Origin: Tubulanus polymorphus | Taxonomy: Eukaryota > Nemertea > Palaeonemertea > Tubulaniformes > Tubulanidae | Assembly: GCF_964204645.1 (NCBI RefSeq) | Contig: NC_134029.1 | Coordinates: forward strand, 2,923,001 to 2,987,000 | DNA: 64,000 bases | Reading direction: 5' to 3' | In this document: positions 1-11,803 of the stretch, one piece after another | Layout: each line of letters begins with the position of its first letter | Position numbering within the stretch: the stretch's first letter is position 1 | Position numbers and translations under genes: made by a program | Notes under the pieces: model-generated | Told to the model about the DNA's origin: nothing | Seen by the model: only the letters and a program-made list of their open reading frames with translations | Databases searched by the model: none

Positions 1-3000
1 TTTGGATGGAATTTTTCCAGCGCGTGTTGCATAGCCCAGATACATAGAGGACGCATATAACCTAATGACCGATAGATGTTTCCTTCCATGTAGGCTTCAG
101 GAGTTTGATATTGTAGTCCCATCGTTTCCCAACACGTTCTATAAACACCTTCAGCTGTTTTGAAACCTTCTTCAACCATTCCCTACAAAACGAAAATTGT
201 AATTGGTAATTGAATATTAGCACTAACCAGACTCTCTTTTTAATGCAGCCATTCAGATGCAGTAATTCATACGCTACATCATACACTGCCTCTGCGCTAC
301 TAGCATTGTCACTCATGACTCCGTACTCGTGCCTAGTCTGGACCAGAGGTAATACTGCTCATACAATGATTAAGAAAACTTGCCTGTTGTATCATAGTAG
401 CAGCTGCAGCGTAGATTATACCACACCAGAACTCCTCAGCCTGTGTACTAGAATGATCTTTCCGTCCATTCGGTCTCATTCCGTTGATCGCACCCATACG
501 CCCATTCGAAACTTTCATCACGTTGTTCTCGTAAATCATCTTCAACGCACTCAAAACATGATCTTTCGGGAAGATCTAACATAAATATACAATGATTGAT
601 AACATCAAGATTACTTCTTCTGGACCCACTCAGCAGTACAATCGATGAATTGAGTTTAAATTGATCCCATTGCCCGCTCGGTTGTGTAATTATTTTCAGA
701 AATAAATGCAGATAGGAGGTCGGAATAGAATCTTTTAAATTCATCAAAATAATTTATTGCGTGCTTACAGTATTATCTTCAATTCCTGATGCTTGAAGGA
801 ACCAATAACCTGATAACTGATCTGTCATTATACTGTCATGATACCCAGATGAACTACTGTCATAGTTATAGTAACTGCCTGTAATTAAAACATAAATTTG
901 TAACATTAAATGAATACAGAAGAATCCTCGCTGCAAACAGACAAGTAGAACATGTTTACCATTCCACAGTTTCTCTTCAAATGAACGTTTTCCTTTGTCT
1001 AAAAGAGCAGCAAATTCTTGAGTTTCCTCCGAACAACCAAGAATATCAGATATAGTGCATAACATCTTCAACGCAGCCAACCACAATCCACCGCAGTATG
1101 AACTATTCAACAAAAATACATCCTCTTAAATAGTTTTGCACTCTTGATTTCTAATTGGGAGACAGCACTGAATCAAATCTAATGATCTATCAAACACAAA
1201 GAGTGTTAAGAATGTTTTACCTGGCCCCGCAAACAGTCCATGCATCATAGGTTTGATCGGCAAATCCTCCATTATCGATGATACCATCATTATCAGTATC
1301 CCAACGTTTAGCAAACTCCATCACTGCCTGGAATAACAACACATCACTGTAATGCGGGCACAGTTCTACTCTCGAACAGTTTCCAAATGTACCGAAACCT
1401 TCTAAATAATCATAGAGTTTATACCTTAACTTGCGGAAATAAGTCTCTCAAATATTGTTCGTCTTTAGTCACTGAATAATCGCGGAACACTTGTAAAACA
1501 AACTTCAAGTTCAAATCTTTCCAGTCACTGGTTGGATGAACTACATACGCGTTTAATTTCTTCCACGGTTCATCCTCTGAAATAACACAATATTAGCCTT
1601 CATCAGTTTATTACCAGTAATCGATTGAATGATTGATAAAGAACCCAGTTCCTGCAGTTGAGTACGGTAATAACATTTGAGGCAACTGAACCGAGGTCTA
1701 GTTGAACCCGATAACATAACTGTGTTCATAAAAAAAACTGTTGCCATCCATCTACATATCTGAAATAAAACATCAAATAAATGGAATGCACTGGATCCTT
1801 CGTGTCCCTTAAAGTGCACTTAAAAATGTATCGACGTATGTTACATTATATTTATAAAATAAATATACTATTCGATATAAATACATTTACAGTTGAAGTG
1901 TGAGTTTACCTCAGCAGTTCTAATGAATTTCATTTTATATGTATTCAGTGAATCTGAGGTAAACAACATAATTCCATCGCTATCAACTGAAATCAACATC
2001 ACAGGAGCTAGAATACAATATAACTGATACGAAACTAAACTAGGAAATTCTACGCAGCATTTGAAAATGAGAACTTATAGAAGAGAAAGAAAATAGTCTA
2101 TAGACAGTTGCATAAAGCTTGATATTCATGGCAAAAAAGTAATTTATCATTATTTTACCAATTGCAAATTGATAAATGTGAAACTGTTGATAGAGACTTG
2201 AAAATAATGACTGTGGCTGATAACATAACAACAAAATCGAATAGTTTTTCAAAGCAACTAAATCCATTTACATGTAAATGTATATAATATAATGACAACT
2301 ACATGAATTTAGTAGATAACGTGTATGAATTAGTCTCTCAAAGTTCATTGTTATATTGATTAGAAATAACTATGGAAACTACCCAGCAAATAAAATCACA
2401 GTCACATACACATTATCATTCATCTTTGATTGCATAAGAAAGGCTCAGCCTGATGATAGAATAACCAGAGGCCACGGTGTGTCTGGTCAGAACACGGAGT
2501 CAGTTGTTGAAACACTGGTAAACATCGAAAACAACTGGTTCCTGAACACCGAAGACTCGCGATAGAAAATACACAGAGAGTGGTGACTAGAACTTACATA
2601 AAGAGCTAAAGAACTGGACTTGTGTAACCTGTAACATCGAGTAAATGATGAAATAAAACAAGAAGTGAATTCAAACAACCTTCAAAAACGTATATAGAGA
2701 AATCGCTATCGATATGTATAGAGCAGTTAAACTAACAAACAAACCTGGATCTCCGAAATCATGAGGCACCGTATTCTTTAGTTTTAAAGCTGATCGGTCT
2801 CCGTTCATCTGATATTTGATGACCTTCGTGTCTTCACGCAGAATAGCGTTACCTTCAAGATGAAACACGTTCGTGGTGTTTATTATTGCTCTGAATTGCC
2901 CAATATGGCAAATACTGTAGAAAGTGGATATTTTAGCCAATATGACAATATTCAATTGGCAAAATATCCACTTCTATCGATGGTCTTCTTCACGTTGGGT

Positions 3001-6000
3001 CTGGATCATAGACGTTTACTTACTGTAGTCATACTGTAATGACAGCTGTAATTTTGGCCACAGTTTTATCAATGCAAATGAAGCGTAATGATGTACGTCA
3101 TATGTATTAAACATACGATATTCATGACCTGAAAATAATGATAATAATTAAGACAAATCAAGATAAAGTACCTGGTACATGAATGACCAAATGACTTTAG
3201 GAAACTCTTTATTTGTAGTTAAGATTACCTTCAAGATATGCAAACTTCCCGTAATCCTGCCAGACGTCAGGTATTGACTGGCCTTCAGCAAGATGGAAAT
3301 CTTTCGGGTTCAAAGGATCGACCCAGACGCTGCCCCCATCACTGACGAAATATAGTTCATTAAACAGAGCTGATTTGTACCAGTCAGGAAAATTCCTATA
3401 ATTTCAAATATTCAAAAGAAGTTTTTATAAATGAATCTAAAATCGAAATCGAACCATCGAAGGGAATCTGATATCATACTCATTATCGAGAACCGGTTTC
3501 TGCCAGTCTTCTATTCGTTTCACCCAGTCGCGGTAGTTATTAAGAGTATGAGAGGAGAGAGACGGGGAGGCATCTCCATCAGCGCTGAACCATCTCGTAT
3601 AACGCCTAGAAAATCATTCATCAAATATCAGTTATGCCGTGAATATCAACTAAAATCTCCTCGATGAATCAGCTAAATACCGTACCTTTTGTAAGTCACT
3701 TCCCTTGAATGAAAGTGAATTAGAGGCATATCCCACGTGAGACTGAATTCTAAATCTTCGGTTGAATTTCCAGCAACGGAACACTTACAGCAAACAGCAG
3801 TAGCAATTTCTTTACCTTTTCTCGTCGGTTCACTCGGTTCTGTAAACATACGTATAAAAAACAATCAAAAAAGTTCCAAAAAAGTTCAAACCAAATTCCG
3901 ATTCTCTTTCCGGGAGTTTTAACAAACCATTTAATGAGTTAAGTTTGCCGTCTTCCATTAAATCCGTCCACAATTCCTCCCCGGATCCATTGGGATCAAA
4001 CGCTACTAGATAGCTTACATCTTTACCATCCTGTAATTGAACATGTTCACCTGACATGACCGAGCTTATGAAAATAATGAATAAGCCCACAATGATCACA
4101 TATCAAAGATGGTTAATCCGAGTTTCTAAATCCCATCTTCTAAGAAACAGTAACGAATGTCATTTCTTTAAATATAAAAAGTCACAGAGAATAAAACCGT
4201 TTATCAGAAACGTTAATGAAGCTTGTACCATGAAGATAATAAATGATAATTGATAATTGAGCAGGTATGGTGCAGTGACAACTCACCCGGGCAGCTGCAG
4301 ATATTGCGTATGTACACTTCATTTCATGAAATGACTGATGAATCATAACTCCGGTTAGAGTTCCATCGTCTGCCGTAAACGGTTCATTCCAAACTCCTCC
4401 GCATTTATCCATTTTCGATCCCTGTCCGTTCTTAAAAGTGAATGTGATGCTGACTTCGACGGGTTCGGCATTTCGGTTCTTGACGTGCCAAATGAAAGCA
4501 GCAGCCGGTAGACATGATTCCTACAATTGAGAAACATTTAGTTTAAGTCCTAATCCTAAAACATTTAAATTCCTCGAGGATCTTGTACCACAATGTTTTC
4601 AGTCACATGTTCAATATCAATCATCTGGGCCTGGTTTCACGAAAAAGTTTAAGCTTAAAACGGTTTAGGTTGAATTGTTATCCTCATTGAAAACATGAAG
4701 GAACCAATGGCAATTACACCAAAAATTTGAGTTTAACTTCTTTGTGAAACTGGGCCCTGCAAATTCTAAGATGCCACAATCAATCCCTGCTAGTCTTCCC
4801 TATGTAAATCTAGTCTCAGCCAGGCATACAGCCTTTTCACACTCTGCCCCAGTGGAATATATATCTAGTCCAATCGAAACTAGTCCATCAATCGATGTTT
4901 CAAAAGCAAATCTCAAAAAACCAATTTGTTCATCAAAGCTTTCAAACGAAACAATATTTTCATCAGACGTATTTGAATCAGCTCGACGTGGTGGTTCAAC
5001 CAACCTGATAATTATGCGGTATAACTGGTGAAATCTGTTCGCAGATAATCTGTACGTTCTGTTCTGGTATTTCGTAGACGGTCCACGCGCGAGGATATAA
5101 CCCGTGATACGTTGCCCGCTGTTTAGGGAATTCCCAATTCCAGGTCTTTAACGCCGAGCCTTTACGTCGCCGTGGCGACAATACCTGCTGATACACAGTC
5201 TTACCATTCCTCCGAATACACACTATAAACTACAAATATAATAATAATAATCATTAATATCATTTTTAAAGATTAACAAACAAAACTGCTATAAGTTTCA
5301 CATTAAGTTTCCTGTGTTACACATATTTATCGATGTTTTGAGTGCATTCATTGTTTTTGTTTACCTGATTAGCTTCGACTGTATGATATTTATAGATTCC
5401 CGGAATGAGTTGAAACCGGCAGAATTCACCTCTGTAACCACGACCGATCGTTCCACAACCTATTCCACCTATCGGTACTCCTAAAATTACGGATAGACGA
5501 AAATAGGGTGAAATCACTGCAGATTTTAATGACTACAATCAAAACACTCATCCAGATCATTTCTCATAAACCAGGTGCATTTCATCGGTCTCAACTGATC
5601 CAGATTTGAGCGGGTGAGACTGTATTAGACTGTACATGTATTTGTTCCAGCTATTGAAATATAGAAGACCCACAATTTAACAATGAGAATCTATCACACT
5701 GACATTTCAGGTACGGGTAGAATATTTCTACTCATCTTTAATAGTTCTCAAATAAATCTCTGAAGAAAAGTCAGTGTAACTAATTTTGTAATTTATCACT
5801 TTATCTACAAACTGACTATTAGTCGTCTGGATCTGCATGAGGTACGTTGACAGTGACCACTTCTGCCATGAGGTCGACGAGTGAGGAACTGAGGGCTGAC
5901 TGTTATCTAGGTGCTTTGGAGCCTTGCTTTGAAGGCTTCAACAGATGGTGCTGTGGCAGTCTCAATTGATTTTGACCGTTATTGACAGCTTACCGTAGAT

Positions 6001-6348
6001 CGGCCTATGAGGTTGTAAGTTAAAATGATCGATGAATGGTTTTCTTTTCTGTCTGTATTTCTTCAACCAGAAAACACAATACCTGCAATAGAAAAGACAC
6101 CAGTTTTTGGAGCGACCCAGCAAGCAATCAGAGATCGAGAGACAGCGTTTCAGCCAATCTTACCTGACACTGAGACCGACAAAATAAGGAATTTGTTTCA
6201 AACGCGGCACCATGAATGGTCCGCATTTTCTTTTACATTCATAGTCGCATTTGACTCTCCAGCCATAGGGCGGTACTCCGTCGATCGGTTCCAACAATGA
6301 AAACTGTTCATTGTCGCCGGCAGCGACGACATCGTTACTATCGGCCAT
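1..6348 (-). CDS. GBA2: Non-lysosomal glucosylceramidase (GBA2), 3' end beyond window
   Basis: Hydrolyses glucosylceramide to glucose and ceramide at ER/plasma-membrane surfaces (family GH116). Seventeen exons join in phase: 6164-6348, 5994-6082, 5365-5480, 5005-5229, 4287-4520, 3928-4030, 3686-3839, 3480-3605, 3229-3395, 3024-3128, 2745-2852, 1425-1576, 1221-1327, 960-1102, 769-878, 384-575, 1-182, giving about 832 residues. Family blocks seen in order: [66 protein letters not shown] (the nucleophile Glu is expected here, about residue 424), [29 protein letters not shown]. Only the last few tens of residues should lie outside the window. The start is the first in-frame ATG of exon 1 (MADSNDVV). 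The acceptor of exon 11 (2852) is weak and was chosen because it restores the family sequence. Exon 16 ends in a GC donor. The family is secure; some junctions are inferred. Confidence 0.95.
4627..4757. mobile_element. MITE-like repeat, family 1, copy a
   Basis: Lies in GBA2 intron 4. Begins GGGCCTGGTTTCACGAAAAA and ends CTTTGTGAAACTGGGCCC, giving inverted ends of about 18 bases. The core includes CTCATTGAAAACATGAAGGA. It shares ends and core with 14170-14279 and 23038-23167. Confidence 0.7.
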
Positions 6349-6978
6349 TCTATAATAAAAACATTCACAAACACGTATCTTAGACGTAAAGAAAGAAACT
6401 GATAATCGAATCTGACAGCAAGCAGATGAATACAGAAAACAAACTTTTAGTTTGAATGAATTGAATTACTGCTGGACTTTCTTGTTTTTTGTTAACTACA
6501 AAGCTTTATCTAATCGATGATCGGAAACTAAAAGCTGCGGTAAAAGTGCAGATCCGCACCTCTCGTGATTGACGCAATCTGCTGAATGACAGAATCCAGG
6601 CTAAAATCTTTCTAGTGAAAATATCTTTAAAATTAACCAATGGCAATGTACTGAATTGCTGAATTTTGAGTCTGAAACATTGATTGATATTTAATGTAAT
6701 GGATTGAACCGTTTACGCGGAGAGGTGCAGATCTGCACTTTTACCAAAGCTGCTTCTATCCTGAACGATTATTACAAAAATAGAAATAAAGGTGGAAACA
6801 AGAATTAGGGAGGACATTCAACCTGTGTTTGTTGACGCCGGCCGGCGATGTACTCGTCCTCTGCCCGGGCAAGTTTTTACTGAATAAACTTTAATTGAGT
6901 TAGATTGAATTGTGAGGGCGCTGCTATTCTGGAAATCTTCAAGGTTATCTTTCTTCATCGCGCGCTGAAGTCGTCAAA
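6349..6978. promoter_or_regulatory. Shared head-to-head upstream region of GBA2 and prag01-like gene
   Basis: About 630 bases separate the start codons of GBA2 (-) and the small mitochondrial gene (+). Both promoters and 5' UTRs must lie here, or in unseen upstream exons. No TATA box was evident. More than a third of the interval is an inverted-repeat element (6529-6760), so the usable promoter DNA may be short. The role is inferred from position only. Confidence 0.4.
6529..6760. mobile_element. MITE-like inverted-repeat element
   Basis: Imperfect inverted repeats of about 36 bases bound a core of about 150 bases. The left end carries GGTAAAAGTGCAGATCCGCA. The right end is the reverse complement with a few changes, including GTGCAGATCTGCAC. 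No coding capacity. This is typical of a non-autonomous DNA transposon remnant, and it sits in the GBA2 upstream region. I could not define a target-site duplication. Confidence 0.55.
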
Positions 6979-7776
6979 ATGCTCGCCAGGGTTGGAACAA
7001 TCACCAGATTGGGTTCATCTGTTATTCGTGAGTATTTCTACGATGTATAACGTGATATTTTGTGTTTGGTTTAAGTTTGAAACCGTCCGGAAAACCGACA
7101 TCATCAGGGGTCACGTTCTGTCAAGTCAAATTCAATCAAACTTTATTCCATTGGGCATTGACGTTCTTTCTGTCATGGTAAAATTCCTAAGTCATTCTAA
7201 CCCCTGGCCTATACGAGATTCTTAATCCAAAATTTACTGATTTTTTGAAATTGTTTTTCAGGTAGTCAAGCTGTAAGATGTATGAGTGGTGGTCATACTC
7301 CAGCTCACTGGAAAACTGAAAAAGAACTTGATATGATCAATAAAGTTCACATGGATTTCTACCCAGTGCCGGCCGGCTCGTGGCAAGAAAATTACAACAA
7401 ACGCAACAGAAAGATGAACTTGCAAATGGCAGGGGCGACAGCATTCCTTGTTGGCACGCTAGGTTTGGTACGTATTCAGGCCTTCAGAGGCGCCAAGAGA
7501 CAAACTTAACTGACAGCTGGTGAAGCATGGTCCAGTTAGTTGCACAGTGGTGAAATGAATTATAAAAGTGGTCTGAAATCATAAAATTGGTCTGAGATTA
7601 TAAACCCGATTACCCAGTTGCAATCAGTCGTGATGAAAGTCCTCTTAAATCATAGAATAACTGACATGGAGTTTTATTTTTATTTTCAGATGGTCAGCAG
7701 GGAGTGTTTCGATTTCAGTGAAATCACCGACGTCACCAAAGTGAAACTCTCCGGTCCTGGATTGAAATATGAATAA
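6979..7776 (+). CDS. Small mitochondrial membrane protein, prag01/Deltamethrin_res-like
   Basis: Exons 6979-7027, 7262-7467 and 7690-7776 join in phase to 113 residues. The N-terminus (MLARVGTITRLGSSVIRS) is basic and hydroxylated with no acid, as in a mitochondrial presequence. The middle holds PVPAGSWQENYNKRNRKMN followed by one hydrophobic helix (QMAGATAFLVGTLGL). This PVP-GSWQ...N-helix pattern recalls the prag01 (Deltamethrin_res) family of short inner-membrane proteins, an assignment made from memory. If the second intron is not removed, translation ends at 7509 with VRIQAFRGAKRQT instead of the acidic exon-3 tail, giving 98 residues. The start is the first ATG, followed by a standard GTGAGT donor. 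The gene is likely real; the family name is tentative. Confidence 0.65.
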
Positions 7777-8705
7777 CAATTGAAACGAAATAGATAAATT
7801 TAGACAGATTTTATAAAGTAATTGATTAACCATAGGAATTTTAATCAAGGCGCCGTGTGCAGTGTGGAATGTATTATATATATATATAGAACAAACTGAT
7901 TAATGTTGAACTTAAAAAACTCAAGGAAATCTATCTACATGCAAATTCTTTTTCGACTATTTTGCTGCTTTTGTTTTTACTAACGATTCTATGCAAAATA
8001 GAAATAATTCATTCATTAGATTCATTCCTTCATTCAGTGTTATATTACTTATCTAAAGTGTTCTACATGAAGTAAACCTCATATTGTCAGTTTATGTTGA
8101 AATACAAATGTCAATCAAAAAGACTATTGAGTTTATTGTAGTTTGTAGAGGAGCAGGTGTTTGTTCCAAGGTTTTTAAAGCAATTGAAATCAATTAAGAT
8201 CGATCAATCAGTATTGCGAGTCTTTTATATAGTTAAGGAACAACTTTTGTTATTTTATCAAGTCTGGCCAGTTCTTCAAGATGGATGCACTATCACATCA
8301 AGAACTTTCCACCATTCGTCCAAATGTCCATTTAACTTCGGAAGAAAGTGATGGGGGTTTTTCCACATTCATATTTTCTCATGAAAATATATGAGAAATG
8401 GAATGAAAAAATGGAAGTTTTGTCACTTAAAAGAATAATCATTCAAAAATGTAAATAAATCGGCGATCAGGGCCGTGACAAATTATTTCCAAAAAGTAGT
8501 ACTGGAGCTCTTTATATTAGACCTGCTACAACCATAAATAAATTCAACAATAGATACGGTACTGGTGATTTGATCACTTTTATTTTTAGGGTACAAATAA
8601 CATTAATTCTTTTTTGCTATCATGTTCTATATATATATATATTCGATCATTGAGGGACAACACAATTTAAACAGTTTACATGAGATGATTTTAGTTGTTT
8701 CTCAA
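7777..8705. other. Convergent spacer, prag01-like gene and VPS36 3' ends
   Basis: AT-rich DNA between two convergent genes, with short (TA)n tracts near 7875 and 8630. It should hold both 3' UTRs. The reverse complement of AATAAA at 8578-8583 is a plausible VPS36 poly(A) signal. I see no further gene. Confidence 0.6.
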
Positions 8706-11704
8706 TCAAGATGCAGCATCTCTTGTAAGGAATAGATTAGGATAAAATCGTAAACCTTCCACTGATTCATCTCGACATAATTTACCGCATCTTTCCGTTA
8801 CCAGTAATCTGAAAATACAACAGATGGATCTGCAGTAGGTATTAAATCTCTCAAGAGACTTATTGTGGTAATAGATGAATCATCTCAATATTCATCGATG
8901 AGTATATCAGATCATGGTTCTAGCAGATCAGGGAATCCATAATTCGTCCCTGAATTTCCCTCTGACCCTAGAACAAACACTCTTGATTTAATTATAAGAT
9001 ACACTCACCGGCAAGAATTCAAATCCATGAATTTTCTAGGATTTTCAAGAAATGTGTTTAGTCAGAATTCCCTGCAGGGAAGAGTAAATCTGGATTTCCC
9101 TGATCTGTAAGAACTCTGTGTTACCTGGTAGATAGATTTACCTTTGTTTAGCAAGTATAACTGAAACACCAATAACTTGAGCAAATTCATTTGCGGTCAA
9201 TGAACCAGTTTGTTCAACCTGAAAATAGTAAAATGTTTGCCGTTACATTTGAGACTCATTCTCCAAAACTAAATTATGTTCAATTAAGGTTCATCTCAGC
9301 AAGCAATTTATCATGTTATTCTATACTTACGAGTTCAAAGCATTGTTTAATGATTTCCTGTTCATTCTGTGAACTGAGTTGTAAAACCATCACACCACTA
9401 TCAAACGCTCGTAATCTGTGAAATAATCAATTCTGAATCATATCGTTTTTCCCTCGAGTCAACTCCTTCAGACATCTTTCATACGAAAGTGAATACTTCC
9501 TTTAGTTACCTGACTGATAGATTTAATTCTTCGAATAATCGACAAGCATTCACTAGATCTTCAGGAGACAATAACTTAAACATAAAACAAAAATATTGAA
9601 ATAAACTTAGCATAAATTGTTAAGCTGTTATCCCCTATGAATGCTGGACCAGTTTCGTTTCACAAAGAGGTTTCCCTATCTATTCCATTTCTTAATTTTG
9701 AGTATATCAATCTCCTGTGAACTGGGTGTTCAGATCCGGTACATAGTTTTTTCTGCGTATCGGATTTTAAAGGAATGATGAAATAAATACCTGCATTCCT
9801 CGTGCTCTATTCACTCTGCAATATGCATCAGTTAAAGTCATCATCCCGCCACATTCCTGGAAATAGAATAAACTGCTGAACATGGCGAAATAAAACACTG
9901 GTCGGCCGAATGAACAATCCCACGGTGAAAGCTTGTAGTCAGCCAGCAATTCCTGGAAAATTCCAGATACAGCATCCAGGCTCATTTAATAGCTGGTTAT
10001 GTGGGCTACCATTTTTCTTAAAGTTGGACATTTTGAAATATCATCATCTTCATTTTCATTTACCAAATACACCAGAGTTCATCTACAACTACAACTGTGG
10101 GATTGTTCATCATCTAGCACACTGAAATTAATACATCAGATTATCTGTGATAAAAACAACATATTGAAATGCAAACAACTTTCCAAACCTGAATAGGTTG
10201 TTGTAAAACCTCGGCAAGCTGTCGAGCTAGTTCTGAATAGTATTTATTACCAGTTCCGTGAGTTTCACGTGTAACAGGATCAGGTATACCCATACTCAAT
10301 AAATATGACTTAAACTTGATTGTTTCATCTTCTGTTATATCTCCTTTTTTCAGGCGAATTTTCTCAGCAATTGACTTCGATAAATTCACCATATCTTTAG
10401 CCTGCAATAGATCTCAATGATGATTATATATCCTAAATAGAAGGTCAAATTAAACCGACTGATTCACTTACTTTCTCGATCAGTTTACTCAAATCTTCAA
10501 AGGCGAGTGAAATATTTTGGTCGGTCGCTTTATTTTTCAGTTGAATATTGCGTTCAATTCCTACGATTCCGGTACGAATTATGCGACCCTGAAATAACAG
10601 ACATCATTCTATCAGAAACCGACAGAGATACGGAATGAGAAAATGTAAAACTTCATATCTCACTGTCGTTGGTTTTGTTGGAGTCGGTAACTTATGTTCC
10701 CATCTTCTTTGTTTTAATTCTTCTTGTAAACATCTCATGAACTGAAAATGAAGGTGGAATCATTTATCAATCGCTTTTTACCACATCATTTCTTATCCTC
10801 GAGCTGTATCAATTTACAACCAAGAACCACCCCTTCATTCTGGAACTATCCCCTTCAGACGTATCAGTTTTTGAAAGTGCGCTGATAAATATGTCTTATA
10901 TCTGGTGTTATTAGTTCATTTGAAATCAAAAATGATTCAGATATGAAGTTTGGACATTCTAAATTTGAAGAATAGTGATAATGTATCAAATGTCAGAGAG
11001 GGTACAGAGCTCTAATCATGTATTAAATTGTTATATTCACCTCCACTTGCCCAGCCTCTCGAAAACTGGTTCGAACAAATGAACTAGAACTGTGAGTTAC
11101 AGGTCCTTGAGGTCTGTTTGCTGGTACAGGACTCAAGTGAATTACTATCTTTGCACTGAAAACATTTTGAATAAACAAATAGGCCTAGTTAATTCATTCA
11201 AGGAGCGTTACAATCAATCAATAGGCCTAGGCCTACCTTTTAGCAAATCCTGAAGGTTGTTCTTCCACATAGATTATCTGTGATAACGATATAGCTATAA
11301 TACATGTCTGAAAGAGAAGCAAATTAGCCAATTACAGTAGGCCTGATTAAAACTAGATACTAAACCAAGGGATTATCCCTTCTCTGACACCCGATCTATC
11401 ATCTACCTGATCTTTAGAATCCTTCCATAACAATCTATGAGTTGTTAAAATCAAAACACCACAATCGAATTCTGTCTAAAAAAATGAATATGATAAGGGT
11501 AAAAATTTTGGCCAAAATTTCTATAATTCACTTAATTAATCTGCTAATTCAATAATTAATTGTGACTGCCGAGGAGAGAACTCAAATGTTACTATTTTTA
11601 CTAACTCGTTCATTGCCGTCATAAAGTCGAACACCAGACTGCTGAATGACATTCGTCTCTCCAATATTACCACCAGTAACATCTACCCAGATAAACCTAT
11701 CCAT
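8706..11704 (-). CDS. VPS36: ESCRT-II subunit VPS36
   Basis: Component of ESCRT-II (VPS22/VPS25/VPS36), which sorts ubiquitinated cargo on endosomes. Twelve exons join in phase: 11606-11704, 11407-11475, 11237-11307, 11041-11155, 10664-10741, 10472-10588, 10189-10401, 9791-9856, 9510-9574, 9331-9415, 9142-9218, 8706-8808, giving 385 residues against about 386 in human. Residues 1 to about 135 form the GLUE domain, which binds phosphoinositide and ubiquitin; it starts MDRFIWVD and contains [14 protein letters not shown]. The rest is the winged-helix core, with [36 protein letters not shown] and, near the end, [12 protein letters not shown]. No Npl4-type zinc finger interrupts the GLUE domain, as in animals and unlike yeast. 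The start matches the family N-terminus exactly. A 1.46-kb inverted-repeat element begins 100 bases upstream of the ATG. Confidence 0.97.
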
Positions 11705-11803
11705 GAAACGAGTAGTCTGAATACCAGTCGTTGTTACGGTTCCGTTGTTTCAGGGACAACGGCTAGGTACTAGACTATGAAACGAGCTGTCAGATCCATT
11801 TAG

